Shown here: piece after piece, positions 34,061 to 49,000 of the stretch
Layout: the number at the start of each line of letters is the position of its first letter
How positions within the stretch are numbered: position 1 is the stretch's first letter
Assembly: GCF_051014445.1 (NCBI RefSeq)
Contig: NW_027488366.1
Coordinates: forward strand, 18,618,001 to 18,682,000
Reading direction: 5' to 3'
Source: Colletes latitarsis
Taxonomy: Eukaryota > Arthropoda > Insecta > Hymenoptera > Colletidae
Length of the DNA: 64,000 bases
Program-made: the position numbers and the translations under genes
Notes under the pieces: model-generated
The model's input: only the letters and a program-made list of their open reading frames with translations
The model's database searches: none
What the model was told of the DNA's origin: nothing

Positions 34061-36568
34061 CTGATGGGGGCAAATCCTAGACCTAACCCAGACCTAACAT
34101 GCGTTATCCTCTAAAATATTTATCATGACCAGGTTTAATTGACTGTTTCAGTGTGGTCCCACATTACTACGTGATCCGAACCAAAAAAACTCAGGATCCG
34201 TTCAACAAGTATGTGAAGAACGCGAAAGTATGAGTCTGATGAGTGAAAATCCCAGGCCTAACCTAGACCTAACATGCGTTATCCTCAAAATTATTGATCG
34301 AAACCTGGTTTAATCGACTGTTTCAGTGTGGTACCACATTACTACGTGACCCAAACCAGAAAAAACCCAGGATCTGTTCAACAAGTATGTGAAAAACGCG
34401 AAAGTATGAGCCTGATGAGGGCAAATCCCAGACCTATCCCTGACCAAACTTGCGTTATCCTCTAAAATATTGATCGAAACCAGGTTTAATCGACTGTCTC
34501 AGTGTGGTACCACATTGCTACGTGATACAAACCAGAAAAAACCCAGGATCAGTTCAACAAGTACGTGAAAAACGCGAAAGTATGAGCCTGATGAGGGCGA
34601 ATCCCAGACCTATCCCAGACCTAACTTGCGTTATCCTCTAAAATATTGATCGAAACCAGGTTTAATCGACTGTTTCAGTGTGGTACCACACTACTACGTG
34701 ACCCAAACCTGAAAAAACCCAGGATCTGTTCAACAAGTATGTGAAAAACGCGAGAGTATGAGCCTGATAAGGGCAAATCCCAGACCTATCCCAGACCTAA
34801 CTTGCGTTGTCCTCTCAGATATTGATGGAAACCAGGTTAAATTGACTGTTTCAGTGTTGTACTTCATTACTACGTGATGCAATCCAGAAAAAGCCCAGGA
34901 TCTAGCCATGAAGTGTGAGAAATATGCGAAAGAATGAGCCTGATGAGGGGAAATACCAGGCCTATCCCAGACCTAACATGCGTTGTGCTCTAAAATATTG
35001 ACGGAAACCAGGTTTAATTGAATGTTTCAGTGTGGTACCACATTACTACGTGAACCAACCCAGAAAAAACACAGGAGCCGTTCAACAAGTATGTGAAGAA
35101 TGCGAAAGTATGAGTCTGATGAGTGAAAATCCACGGCCTAACCTAGACATAACATGCGTTATCCCCAAAAATATTGATCGAAACCAGGTTTCATTGAATG
35201 TTTCAGTGTTGTACCACATTACTACGTGATCCAAACCAGTAAAAACCCAGGATCCGTTCAACAAGTATGTGAAGAATGCGAAAGTATGAGTCTGATGAGT
35301 GAAAATCCCCGTCCTAACCTAGACCTAACATGCGTTATCCTCAAAAATATTGATCGAAACCAGGTTTAATCGACTGTTTCAGTGTGGTACCACACTACTA
35401 CCTGACCCAAACCTGAAAAAACCCAGGATCTGTTCAACAAGTATGTGAAAAACGCGAAAGTATGAGCATGATGAGGGCAAATCCCAGACCTATCCCAGAC
35501 CTAACTATCGTTGTCCTCTCAGATATTGATGGAAACCAGGTTAAATTGACTGTTTCAGTGTTGTACTTCATTACTACGTGATGCAATCCAGAAAAAGCCC
35601 AGGATCTAGCCATGAAGTATGAGAAATATGCGAAAGTATGAGCCTGATGAGGGCAAATCCTAGACCTAACCGAAACCTATCATGCGTTATCCTCTAAAAC
35701 ATTTATCAAGACCAGGTTTAATTGAATGTTTCAGTGTGTTCCCACATTACTACGTGATCCATACCAGAAAAAACCCAGGATCCGTTCAACAAGTATGTGA
35801 AGAATGCGAAGGTCTGATGAGTGAAAATCCCAGGCCTAACCTAGACCTAACATGCGTTATCCTCAAAAATATTGATCGAAACCTGGTTTAATCGACTGTT
35901 TCAGTGTGGTACCACATTACTATGTGATCGAAACCAGAAAATAACCCAGGATCTGTTCAACGAGTATGTGAAGTGTGCGAAAGTATGAGCCTGATGAGGG
36001 CAAATCACAGACCTATCCCAGACCTAACTTGCGTTGTCCTCTAAGATATTGATGGAAACCAGGATTAGTTGACTGTTTCACTGTTGTACTTCATTACTAC
36101 GTGATGCAATCCAGAAAAAGCCCAGGATCTAGCCATCAAGTATGAGAAATATGCGAAAGAATGAGCCTGATGAGAGCAAATCCCAGACCTAGCCTAGACC
36201 TAACATGAATTATTCTCTAAAATATTGATCGAAACCAGGTTTAATTGACTGTTTCAGTGTGGTACCACATTACTACGTGATCCAAACCAGAAAAAGCCCA
36301 CGATCTGTACAACAAGTATGTGAAAAACGCGAAAGTATGAGCCTGATGAGGGCAAATCCCAGACCTATCCCAGACCTAACTTGCGTTATCCTCTAAAATA
36401 TTGATCGAAACCAGGTTTAATCGACTGTTTCGGTGTGGTACCACATTGCTACGTGATCCAAACCAGAAAAAACCCAGGATCAGTTCAACAAGTATGTGAA
36501 AAACGCGAAAGTATGAGCCTGATGAGGGCGAATCCCAGACCTATCCCAGACCTAACTTGCGTTATCCT

Positions 36569-38364
36569 CTAAAATATTGATCGAAAACAGGTTTAATTTA
36601 CTGTTTCAGCGTGGTACCACATTACTACGCGATACAATCCAGAAACAGCCCAGGATCTAGCCATGAAGTATGAGAAATATGCGAAAGTATGAGCCTGATG
36701 AGGGCATATCCTAGACCAAACCCAAACCTAACATGCGTTATCCTCTAAAATATTCATCCAAACCAAGTTTAATGGACTGCATCAGTGTGGTACCACTTTA
36801 CTACGTGATTCAAAGCAGAAAAAACCCTCGATCAGGTCAACATGTATGTTAAAACTGCGAAAGTATGTCCCTGATGAGGGCAAATCCCAGGCCTAACCTA
36901 GACCTGACATGCTTTGTCCTTTGAAATATTGATAGAAACCAGGTTTAATTGACTGTTTCAGTGTTGTACTTCATTACTACGTGATGCACACCAGAAAAAA
37001 CCCAAGACCCGTTCAACAAGTATGTGAAGAATGCGAAAGTATGAGTCTGATGAGTGAAAATCCCCGGCCTAACCTAGACCTAACATGCGTTGTCCTCAAA
37101 AATATTGATCGAAACCAGGTTTAATCGACTGTTTCAGCGTTGTACTTCATTACTACGTGATGCAATCCAGAAAAAGCCCAGGATCTATCCATCAAGTATG
37201 AGAAATATGCGAAAGAATGAGCCTGATGAGAGCAAATCCCAGACCTAACCTAGACCTTACAAGAATTATTCTCTAAAATATTGATCAAAACCAGGTTTAA
37301 TTGACTGTTTCAGTGTGGTACCATATTAATACGTGATCCAAACCAGAAAAAACCCAGGATCTTGTCAACGAGTATGTGAAGTGTGCGAAAGTATGAGTCT
37401 GATGAGGGCTAATCCCAAACCAATCCTAGACCTAACTTGCGTTATCCTCTAAAATAATGATCGAAACCAGGTTTAATTGACTGTTTTCGTTGTGGTACCA
37501 CTTTACTACGTGATCCAAAGCAGAAAAACCCTCGATCAGGTCAACATGCATCTTAAAACTGCGAAAGTATGACCCTGATGAGCGCAAATCCCAGGCCTAA
37601 CCCAAACCTAACATACGTTATCCTCTAAAATATTGATCCAAACCAGGTTTAATGGACTGTTTCAGTGTGGTACCACACTACTACGTGATCCAAACCAGAA
37701 AAAACCCAGGATCAGTTCAACAAGTATGTGAAAAACGCGAAAGTATGAGCCTGATGAGGGCAAATCCCAGACCTCTCCCAGACCTAACTTGCGTTATCCA
37801 CTAAAATATTGATCGAAACCAGGTTTAATTGACTGTTTCAGTGTTGTACTTCATTACTACGTGATGCAATCCAGAAAAAGCCCAGGATCTAGCCATCAAG
37901 TATGAGAAATATGCGAAAGAATGAGCCTGATGAGAGCAAATCCCAGACCTAACCTAGACCTAACATGAATTATTCTCTAAAATATTGATCGAAACCAGGT
38001 TTAATTGACTGTTTCAGTGTGGTACCACATTACTACGTGATCCAAACCAGAAAAAGCCCAGGATCCGTTCAACAAGTATGTGAAGAATGCGAAAGTATGA
38101 GTCTGATGAGTGAAAATCCCAGGCCTAACCTAGACCTAACATGCGTTATCCTCAAAAATATTGATCGAAACCTGGTTTAATCGACTGTTTCAGTGTCATA
38201 CCACATTACCACGTGATTCAAGCCAGAAAAAACCCAGGATCTAGGCATCAAGTATGAGAAATATGCGAAAGAATGAGCCAGATGAGAGCAAATCCCAGAC
38301 CTAACCTAGACCTAACATGAATTATTCTCTAAAATATTGATCGAAACCAGGTTTAATCGACTGT
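36569..38364. repeat. Block A, copy 1 (1.8 kb)
   Basis: Repeated at 43434-45229 at offset 6865 without differences that I noticed. It is followed directly by block B. Confidence 0.82.
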
Positions 38365-41300
38365 ATCAGTGTGGTACCACACTACTACGTGACACAAACC
38401 GGAAAAAACCCAGGATCTGTTCAACAGGTATGTGAAAAACGCGAAAGTATGAGCCTGATGAGGGCATATCCTAGACCAAAACCAAACCTAACATGCGTTA
38501 TCCTCTAAAATATTCATCCAAACCAAGTTTAATGGACTGCTTCAGTGTGGTACCACTTTACTACGTGATTCAAAGCAGAAAAAACCCTCGATCAGGTCAA
38601 CATGTATGTTAAAACTGCGAAAGTATGACCCTGATGAGGGCAAATCCCAGGCCTAACCTAGACCTGACATGCTTTGTCCTTTGAAATATTGATAGAAACC
38701 AGGTTTAATTGACTGTTTCAGTGTTGTACTTCATTACTACGTGATGCAATCCAGAAAAAGCCCAGGATCAAGCCATCAAGTATGAGAAATATGCGAAAGA
38801 ATGAGCCTGATGAGAGCAAATCCCAGACCTAACCTAGACCTAACATGAATTATTCTCTAAAATATTGATCGAAACCAGGTTTAATTGACTGTTTCAGTGT
38901 GGTACCACATTACTACGTGATCCGATCCAGAAATAGCCCAGGATCCAGCCATGAAGTATGAGAAATATGCGAAAGTATGAGCCTGATGAGGGCAAATCCT
39001 AGACCTAACCCAGACCAAATCTACGTTATCCTATAAAATATTTATCAAGACCAGGTTTAATTGATTGTTTCAGTGTGGTAACACATTACTACGTGGTACA
39101 CACCAGAAAAAACCCAAGACCCGTTCAACAAGTATGTGAGAAACGCGAAAGTATGAGCCTGATAAGGGCGAATCCCAGACCTATCCCAGACCTAACATGC
39201 GTTGTCCTCTAAGACATTGATGGAAACCAGGTTTAATTGACTGTTTCAGCGTTGTACTTCATTGCTACGTGATGCAATCCAGAAAAAGCCCAGGATCTAT
39301 CCATCAAGTATGAGAAATATGCGAAAGAATGAGCCTGATGAGAGCAAATCCCAGACCTAACCTAGACCTTACAAGAATTATTCTCTAAAATATTGATCAA
39401 AACCAGGTTTAATTGACTGTTTCAGTGTGGTACCACATTACTAGGTGATCCAATCCAGAAATAGCCCAGGATCCAGCCATGAAGTATGAGAAATATGCGA
39501 AAGTATGAGCCTGACGGGGGCAAATCCTAGACCTAACTCAGACCTAACATGCGCTATCCTGTAAAATATTTATCAAGACCAGGTTTAATCGACTGTTTCA
39601 GTGTGGTACCACACTACTACGTGACCCAAACCTGAAAAAACCCAGGATCTGTTCAACAAGTATGTGAAAAACGCGAAAGTATGAGCCTGATGAGGGCAAA
39701 TCCCAGACCTATCCCAGACCTAACTTGCGTTGTCCTCTCAGATATTGGTGGAAACCAGGTTAAATTGACTGTTTCAGTGTTGTACTTCATTACTACGTGA
39801 TGCAATCCAGAAAAAGCCCAGGATCTTGCCATGAAGTGTGAGAAATATGCGAAAGTATGAGCCTGATGAGGGCAAATCCCAGGCCTATCCCAGACCTAAC
39901 ATGCGTTGTGCTCTAAGATATTAACGGAAACCAGGTTTAATTGAATGTTTCAGTGTGGTACCACATTACTACGTGAACCAAACCAGAAAAAACAAGGGAC
40001 CCGTTCAACAAGTATGTGAAGAATGCGAAAGTATGAGTCTGATGAGTGAAAATCCACGGCCTAACCTAGACCTAACATGCGTTATCCCCAAAAATATTGA
40101 TCGAAACCAGGTTTAATTGAATGTTTCAGTGTTGTACCACATTACTACGTGATCCAAACCAGTAAAAACCCAGGATCCGTTCAACAAGTATGTGAAGAAT
40201 GCGAAAGTATGAGTCTGATGAGTGAAAATCCCCGGCTTAACCTAGACCTAACATGCGTTATCCTCAAAAATATTGATCGAAACCAGGTTTAATCGACTGT
40301 TTCAGTGTGGTACCTCACTACTACGTGACCCAAACCTGTAAAAACCCAGGATCTGTTCAACAAGTATGTGAAAAACGCGAAAGTGTGAGCTTGATGAGGG
40401 CAAATCCCAGACCTATCCCAGACCTAACTTGCGTTGTCCTCTCAGATATTGATGGAAACCAGGTTAAATTGACTGTTCCAGTGTTGTACTTCATTACTAC
40501 GTGATCCAATCCAGAAAAAGCCCAGGATCTAGCCATGAAGTATGAGAAATATGCGAAAGTATGAGCCTGATGTCGGCAAATCCTAGACCTAACCCAAACC
40601 TACCATGCGTTAGCCTCTAAAATATTTATCAAGACCAGGTTTAATTGAATGTTTCAGTGTGGTACCACATTACTACGTGAACCAAACCAGAAAAAACACA
40701 GGAGCCGTTCAACAAGAATGTGAAAAATGCGAAAGTATGAGTCTGATGAGTGAAAATCCCAGGCCTAACCTAGACCTAACATGCGTTATCCTCTAAAATA
40801 TTGATCGAAACCAGGTTTAATCGACTGTTTCAGTGTGGTACCACATTGCAACGTGATCCAAACCAGAAAAAACCCAGGATCAGTTCTACGAGTATGTGAA
40901 AAACGCGAATGAATGAGCCTGATGAGGACGAATCCCAGACCTATCCCAGACCTAACTTGCGTTATCCTCTAAAATATTGATCGAAACCAGGTTTAATTGA
41001 CTGTTTCAGCGTGGTACCGCATTACTACGTGATACAATCCAGAAACAGCCCAGGATCTAGCCATGAAGTATGAGAAATATGCGAAAGTATGAGCCTGATG
41101 AGGGCTAATCCTTGACCTAACCCAAACCTAACATGCGTTATCCTCTAAAATATTGATCCAAACCAGGTTTAATGGGCTGCTTCAGTGTGGTACCACTTTA
41201 CTACGTGATCCAAAGCAGTAAAAACCCTCGATCAGGTCAACATGTATGTTAAAACTGCGAAAGTATGACCCTAATGAGGGCATATCCCAGGCCTAACCTA

Positions 41301-43346
41301 GATCTAACATGCGTTGTCCTCTAAAATATTGATGGAAACCAGGTTTAATTGACTGTTTCAGTGTTGTACTACATTACTACGTGATGCAATCCAGAAAAAG
41401 CCCAGGATCTTGCCATGAAGTGTGAGAAATATGCGAAAGTATGAGCCTGATGAGGGCAAATCCCAGGCCTATCCCAGACCTAACATGCGTTGTGCTCTAA
41501 GATATTAACGGAAACCAGGTTTAATTGAATGTTTCAGTGCGGTACCACATTACTACGTGAACCAAACCAGAAAAAACAAGGGACCCGTTCAACAAGTATG
41601 TGAAGAATGCGAAAGTATGAGTCTGATGAGTGAAAATCCACGGCCTAACCTAGACCTAACATGCGTTATCCCCAAAAATATTGATCGAAACCAGGTTTAA
41701 TTGAATGTTTCAGTGTTGTACCACATTACTACGTGATCCAAACCAGTAAAAACCCAGGATCCGTTCAACAAGTATGTGAAGAATGCGAAAGTATGAGTCT
41801 GATGAGTGAAAATCCCCGGCTTAACCTAGACCTAACATGCGTTATCCTCAAAAATATTGATCGAAACCAGGTTTAATCGACTGTTTCAGTGTGGTACCTC
41901 ACTACTACGTGACCCAAACCTGTAAAAACCCAGGATCTGTTCAACAAGTATGTGAAAAACGCGAAAGTGTGAGCTTGATGAGGGCAAATCCCAGACCTAT
42001 CCCAGACCTAACTTGCGTTGTCCTCTCAGATATTGATGGAAACCAGGTTAAATTGACTGTTCCAGTGTTGTACTTCATTACTACGTGATCCAATCCAGAA
42101 AAAGCCCAGGATCTAGCCATGAAGTATGAGAAATATGCGAAAGTATGAGCCTGATGTCGGCAAATCCTAGACCTAACCCAAACCTACCATGCGTTAGCCT
42201 CTAAAATATTTATCAAGACCAGGTTTAATTGAATGTTTCAGTGTGGTACCACATTACTACGTGAACCAAACCAGAAAAAACACAGGAGCCGTTCAACAAG
42301 AATGTGAAAAATGCGAAAGTATGAGTCTGATGAGTGAAAATCCCAGGCCTAACCTAGACCTAACATGCGTTATCCTCTAAAATATTGATCGAAACCAGGT
42401 TTAATCGACTGTTTCAGTGTGGTACCACATTGCAACGTGATCCAAACCAGAAAAAACCCAGGATCAGTTCTACGAGTATGTGAAAAACGCGAATGAATGA
42501 GCCTGATGAGGACGAATCCCAGACCTATCCCAGACCTAACTTGCGTTATCCTCTAAAATATTGATCGAAACCAGGTTTAATTGACTGTTTCAGCGTGGTA
42601 CCGCATTACTACGTGATACAATCCAGAAACAGCCCAGGATCTAGCCATGAAGTATGAGAAATATGCGAAAGTATGAGCCTGATGAGGGCAAATCCTTGAC
42701 CTAACCCAAACCTAACATGCGTTATCCTCTAAAATATTGATCCAAACCAGGTTTAATGGGCTGCTTCAGTGTGGTACCACTTTACTACGTGATCCAAAGC
42801 AGTAAAAACCCTCGATCAGGTCAACATGTATGTTAAAACTGCGAAAGTATGACCCTCATGAGGGCATATCCCAGGCCTAACCTAGATCTAACATGCGTTG
42901 TCCTCTAAAATATTGATGGAAACCAGGTTTAATTGACTGTTTCAGTGTTGTACTACATTACTACGTGATGCAATCCAGAAAAAGCCCAGGATCTAGCCAT
43001 CAACTATGAGAAATATGCGAAAGAATGAGCCTGATGAGAGCAAATCCCAGACGTAACCTAGACCTAACATGAATTATTCTCTAAACTATTGATCGAAACC
43101 AGGTTTAATTGACTGTTTCAGTGTGGTACCACATTACTACGTGATCCAAACCAGTAAAAACCCAGGATCCTTTCAACAAGTATGTGAAGAATGCGAAAGT
43201 ATGAGTCTGATGAGTGAAAATCCTCGGCCTAACCTAGACCTAACATGCGTTATCCTCAAAAATATTAATCGAAACCAGGTTTAATGGACAGTTTCAGTGT
43301 GGTACCACATTACTACGTGATCCAAACCAGAAAAAAACCCAGGATC
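38345..43346. repeat. Block B, copy 1 (5.0 kb)
   Basis: Repeated at 46090-51091 at offset 7745 (44 monomers plus 1 bp); spot checks across the block found no difference. It contains an internal 1584-bp tandem duplication. Confidence 0.85.
39788..42955. repeat. Tandem pair of a 1584-bp nine-monomer unit inside block B
   Basis: Copies at 39788-41371 and 41372-42955 differ at a few sites, for example GGCTAATCC versus GGCAAATCC, CCCTAATG versus CCCTCATG and CAGTGTGG versus CAGTGCGG. The same pair, with the same differences, sits in block B copy 2. Confidence 0.83.
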
Positions 43347-43433
43347 AGTTCAACAAGTATGTGAAAAACGCGAAAGTATGAGCCTGATGAGGGCAAATCC
43401 CAGACCTCTCCCAGACCTAACTTGCGTTATCCA

Positions 43434-45229
43434 CTAAAATATTGATCGAAAACAGGTTTAATTTACTGTTTCAGCGTGGTACCACATTACTACGCGATAC
43501 AATCCAGAAACAGCCCAGGATCTAGCCATGAAGTATGAGAAATATGCGAAAGTATGAGCCTGATGAGGGCATATCCTAGACCAAACCCAAACCTAACATG
43601 CGTTATCCTCTAAAATATTCATCCAAACCAAGTTTAATGGACTGCATCAGTGTGGTACCACTTTACTACGTGATTCAAAGCAGAAAAAACCCTCGATCAG
43701 GTCAACATGTATGTTAAAACTGCGAAAGTATGTCCCTGATGAGGGCAAATCCCAGGCCTAACCTAGACCTGACATGCTTTGTCCTTTGAAATATTGATAG
43801 AAACCAGGTTTAATTGACTGTTTCAGTGTTGTACTTCATTACTACGTGATGCACACCAGAAAAAACCCAAGACCCGTTCAACAAGTATGTGAAGAATGCG
43901 AAAGTATGAGTCTGATGAGTGAAAATCCCCGGCCTAACCTAGACCTAACATGCGTTGTCCTCAAAAATATTGATCGAAACCAGGTTTAATCGACTGTTTC
44001 AGCGTTGTACTTCATTACTACGTGATGCAATCCAGAAAAAGCCCAGGATCTATCCATCAAGTATGAGAAATATGCGAAAGAATGAGCCTGATGAGAGCAA
44101 ATCCCAGACCTAACCTAGACCTTACAAGAATTATTCTCTAAAATATTGATCAAAACCAGGTTTAATTGACTGTTTCAGTGTGGTACCATATTAATACGTG
44201 ATCCAAACCAGAAAAAACCCAGGATCTTGTCAACGAGTATGTGAAGTGTGCGAAAGTATGAGTCTGATGAGGGCTAATCCCAAACCAATCCTAGACCTAA
44301 CTTGCGTTATCCTCTAAAATAATGATCGAAACCAGGTTTAATTGACTGTTTTCGTTGTGGTACCACTTTACTACGTGATCCAAAGCAGAAAAACCCTCGA
44401 TCAGGTCAACATGCATCTTAAAACTGCGAAAGTATGACCCTGATGAGCGCAAATCCCAGGCCTAACCCAAACCTAACATACGTTATCCTCTAAAATATTG
44501 ATCCAAACCAGGTTTAATGGACTGTTTCAGTGTGGTACCACACTACTACGTGATCCAAACCAGAAAAAACCCAGGATCAGTTCAACAAGTATGTGAAAAA
44601 CGCGAAAGTATGAGCCTGATGAGGGCAAATCCCAGACCTCTCCCAGACCTAACTTGCGTTATCCACTAAAATATTGATCGAAACCAGGTTTAATTGACTG
44701 TTTCAGTGTTGTACTTCATTACTACGTGATGCAATCCAGAAAAAGCCCAGGATCTAGCCATCAAGTATGAGAAATATGCGAAAGAATGAGCCTGATGAGA
44801 GCAAATCCCAGACCTAACCTAGACCTAACATGAATTATTCTCTAAAATATTGATCGAAACCAGGTTTAATTGACTGTTTCAGTGTGGTACCACATTACTA
44901 CGTGATCCAAACCAGAAAAAGCCCAGGATCCGTTCAACAAGTATGTGAAGAATGCGAAAGTATGAGTCTGATGAGTGAAAATCCCAGGCCTAACCTAGAC
45001 CTAACATGCGTTATCCTCAAAAATATTGATCGAAACCTGGTTTAATCGACTGTTTCAGTGTCATACCACATTACCACGTGATTCAAGCCAGAAAAAACCC
45101 AGGATCTAGGCATCAAGTATGAGAAATATGCGAAAGAATGAGCCAGATGAGAGCAAATCCCAGACCTAACCTAGACCTAACATGAATTATTCTCTAAAAT
45201 ATTGATCGAAACCAGGTTTAATCGACTGT
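43434..45229. repeat. Block A, copy 2 (1.8 kb)
   Basis: Copy of 36569-38364. Between it and block B copy 2 lie about 860 bp of other satellite (45230-46089), part of which resembles 51748-52150. Confidence 0.82.
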
Positions 45230-46089
45230 TTCAGTGTGGTACCACATTACTACGTGATCCAATCCAGAAATTGCCCAGGATCCAACCATGAAGTATGAGA
45301 GATATGCGAAAGTATGAGCCTGATGAGGGCAAATCCTAGACCCAACCCAGACCTAACATGCGTTATCCTATAAAATATTTATCATGACCAGGTTTAATTG
45401 ATTGTTTCAGTGTGGTACCACATTACTACGTGATCCACACCAGAAAAAAACCCAAGACCCGTTCAACAAGTATGTGAAAAACGCGAAAGTATGAGCCTGA
45501 TGAGGGCAAATCCCAGACCTATCCCAGACATAAATTGCGTTATCCTCTAAGATATTAATCGAAACCAGGTTGAATTGACTGTTTTAGTGTGGTACCACTT
45601 TACTACGTATCCAAAGTAGAAAAAACCCTCGATCAGGTCAACATGTATGTTAAAACTGCGAAAGTGTGAGCCTGATGAGGGCAAATCCCAGACCTATCCT
45701 TGACCTAACTTGCGTTGTCCTCTCAGATATTGATGGAAACCAGGTTAAATTGACTGTTTCAGTGTTGTACTTCATTACTAAGTGATGCAATCCAGAAAAA
45801 GCCCAGGATCTAGCCATGAAGTATGAGAAATATGCGAAAGTATGAGCCTGATGAGGGCAAATCCTAGACCTAACCCAAACCTACCATGCGTTATCCTCTA
45901 AAATATTTATCAAGACCAGGTTTAATTGAATGTTTCAGTGTGGTACCACATTACTACGTGAACCAAACCAGAAAAAAAACAGGAGCCGTTCAACAAGTAT
46001 GTGAAGAATGCGAAAGTATGAGTCTGATGAGTGAAAATCCACGGCCTAACCTAGACATAACATGCGTTATCCCCAAAAATATTGATCGA

Positions 46090-49000
46090 CACCAGGTTTA
46101 ATCGACTGTATCAGTGTGGTACCACACTACTACGTGACACAAACCGGAAAAAACCCAGGATCTGTTCAACAGGTATGTGAAAAACGCGAAAGTATGAGCC
46201 TGATGAGGGCATATCCTAGACCAAAACCAAACCTAACATGCGTTATCCTCTAAAATATTCATCCAAACCAAGTTTAATGGACTGCTTCAGTGTGGTACCA
46301 CTTTACTACGTGATTCAAAGCAGAAAAAACCCTCGATCAGGTCAACATGTATGTTAAAACTGCGAAAGTATGACCCTGATGAGGGCAAATCCCAGGCCTA
46401 ACCTAGACCTGACATGCTTTGTCCTTTGAAATATTGATAGAAACCAGGTTTAATTGACTGTTTCAGTGTTGTACTTCATTACTACGTGATGCAATCCAGA
46501 AAAAGCCCAGGATCAAGCCATCAAGTATGAGAAATATGCGAAAGAATGAGCCTGATGAGAGCAAATCCCAGACCTAACCTAGACCTAACATGAATTATTC
46601 TCTAAAATATTGATCGAAACCAGGTTTAATTGACTGTTTCAGTGTGGTACCACATTACTACGTGATCCGATCCAGAAATAGCCCAGGATCCAGCCATGAA
46701 GTATGAGAAATATGCGAAAGTATGAGCCTGATGAGGGCAAATCCTAGACCTAACCCAGACCAAATCTACGTTATCCTATAAAATATTTATCAAGACCAGG
46801 TTTAATTGATTGTTTCAGTGTGGTAACACATTACTACGTGGTACACACCAGAAAAAACCCAAGACCCGTTCAACAAGTATGTGAGAAACGCGAAAGTATG
46901 AGCCTGATAAGGGCGAATCCCAGACCTATCCCAGACCTAACATGCGTTGTCCTCTAAGACATTGATGGAAACCAGGTTTAATTGACTGTTTCAGCGTTGT
47001 ACTTCATTGCTACGTGATGCAATCCAGAAAAAGCCCAGGATCTATCCATCAAGTATGAGAAATATGCGAAAGAATGAGCCTGATGAGAGCAAATCCCAGA
47101 CCTAACCTAGACCTTACAAGAATTATTCTCTAAAATATTGATCAAAACCAGGTTTAATTGACTGTTTCAGTGTGGTACCACATTACTAGGTGATCCAATC
47201 CAGAAATAGCCCAGGATCCAGCCATGAAGTATGAGAAATATGCGAAAGTATGAGCCTGACGGGGGCAAATCCTAGACCTAACTCAGACCTAACATGCGCT
47301 ATCCTGTAAAATATTTATCAAGACCAGGTTTAATCGACTGTTTCAGTGTGGTACCACACTACTACGTGACCCAAACCTGAAAAAACCCAGGATCTGTTCA
47401 ACAAGTATGTGAAAAACGCGAAAGTATGAGCCTGATGAGGGCAAATCCCAGACCTATCCCAGACCTAACTTGCGTTGTCCTCTCAGATATTGGTGGAAAC
47501 CAGGTTAAATTGACTGTTTCAGTGTTGTACTTCATTACTACGTGATGCAATCCAGAAAAAGCCCAGGATCTTGCCATGAAGTGTGAGAAATATGCGAAAG
47601 TATGAGCCTGATGAGGGCAAATCCCAGGCCTATCCCAGACCTAACATGCGTTGTGCTCTAAGATATTAACGGAAACCAGGTTTAATTGAATGTTTCAGTG
47701 TGGTACCACATTACTACGTGAACCAAACCAGAAAAAACAAGGGACCCGTTCAACAAGTATGTGAAGAATGCGAAAGTATGAGTCTGATGAGTGAAAATCC
47801 ACGGCCTAACCTAGACCTAACATGCGTTATCCCCAAAAATATTGATCGAAACCAGGTTTAATTGAATGTTTCAGTGTTGTACCACATTACTACGTGATCC
47901 AAACCAGTAAAAACCCAGGATCCGTTCAACAAGTATGTGAAGAATGCGAAAGTATGAGTCTGATGAGTGAAAATCCCCGGCTTAACCTAGACCTAACATG
48001 CGTTATCCTCAAAAATATTGATCGAAACCAGGTTTAATCGACTGTTTCAGTGTGGTACCTCACTACTACGTGACCCAAACCTGTAAAAACCCAGGATCTG
48101 TTCAACAAGTATGTGAAAAACGCGAAAGTGTGAGCTTGATGAGGGCAAATCCCAGACCTATCCCAGACCTAACTTGCGTTGTCCTCTCAGATATTGATGG
48201 AAACCAGGTTAAATTGACTGTTCCAGTGTTGTACTTCATTACTACGTGATCCAATCCAGAAAAAGCCCAGGATCTAGCCATGAAGTATGAGAAATATGCG
48301 AAAGTATGAGCCTGATGTCGGCAAATCCTAGACCTAACCCAAACCTACCATGCGTTAGCCTCTAAAATATTTATCAAGACCAGGTTTAATTGAATGTTTC
48401 AGTGTGGTACCACATTACTACGTGAACCAAACCAGAAAAAACACAGGAGCCGTTCAACAAGAATGTGAAAAATGCGAAAGTATGAGTCTGATGAGTGAAA
48501 ATCCCAGGCCTAACCTAGACCTAACATGCGTTATCCTCTAAAATATTGATCGAAACCAGGTTTAATCGACTGTTTCAGTGTGGTACCACATTGCAACGTG
48601 ATCCAAACCAGAAAAAACCCAGGATCAGTTCTACGAGTATGTGAAAAACGCGAATGAATGAGCCTGATGAGGACGAATCCCAGACCTATCCCAGACCTAA
48701 CTTGCGTTATCCTCTAAAATATTGATCGAAACCAGGTTTAATTGACTGTTTCAGCGTGGTACCGCATTACTACGTGATACAATCCAGAAACAGCCCAGGA
48801 TCTAGCCATGAAGTATGAGAAATATGCGAAAGTATGAGCCTGATGAGGGCTAATCCTTGACCTAACCCAAACCTAACATGCGTTATCCTCTAAAATATTG
48901 ATCCAAACCAGGTTTAATGGGCTGCTTCAGTGTGGTACCACTTTACTACGTGATCCAAAGCAGTAAAAACCCTCGATCAGGTCAACATGTATGTTAAAAC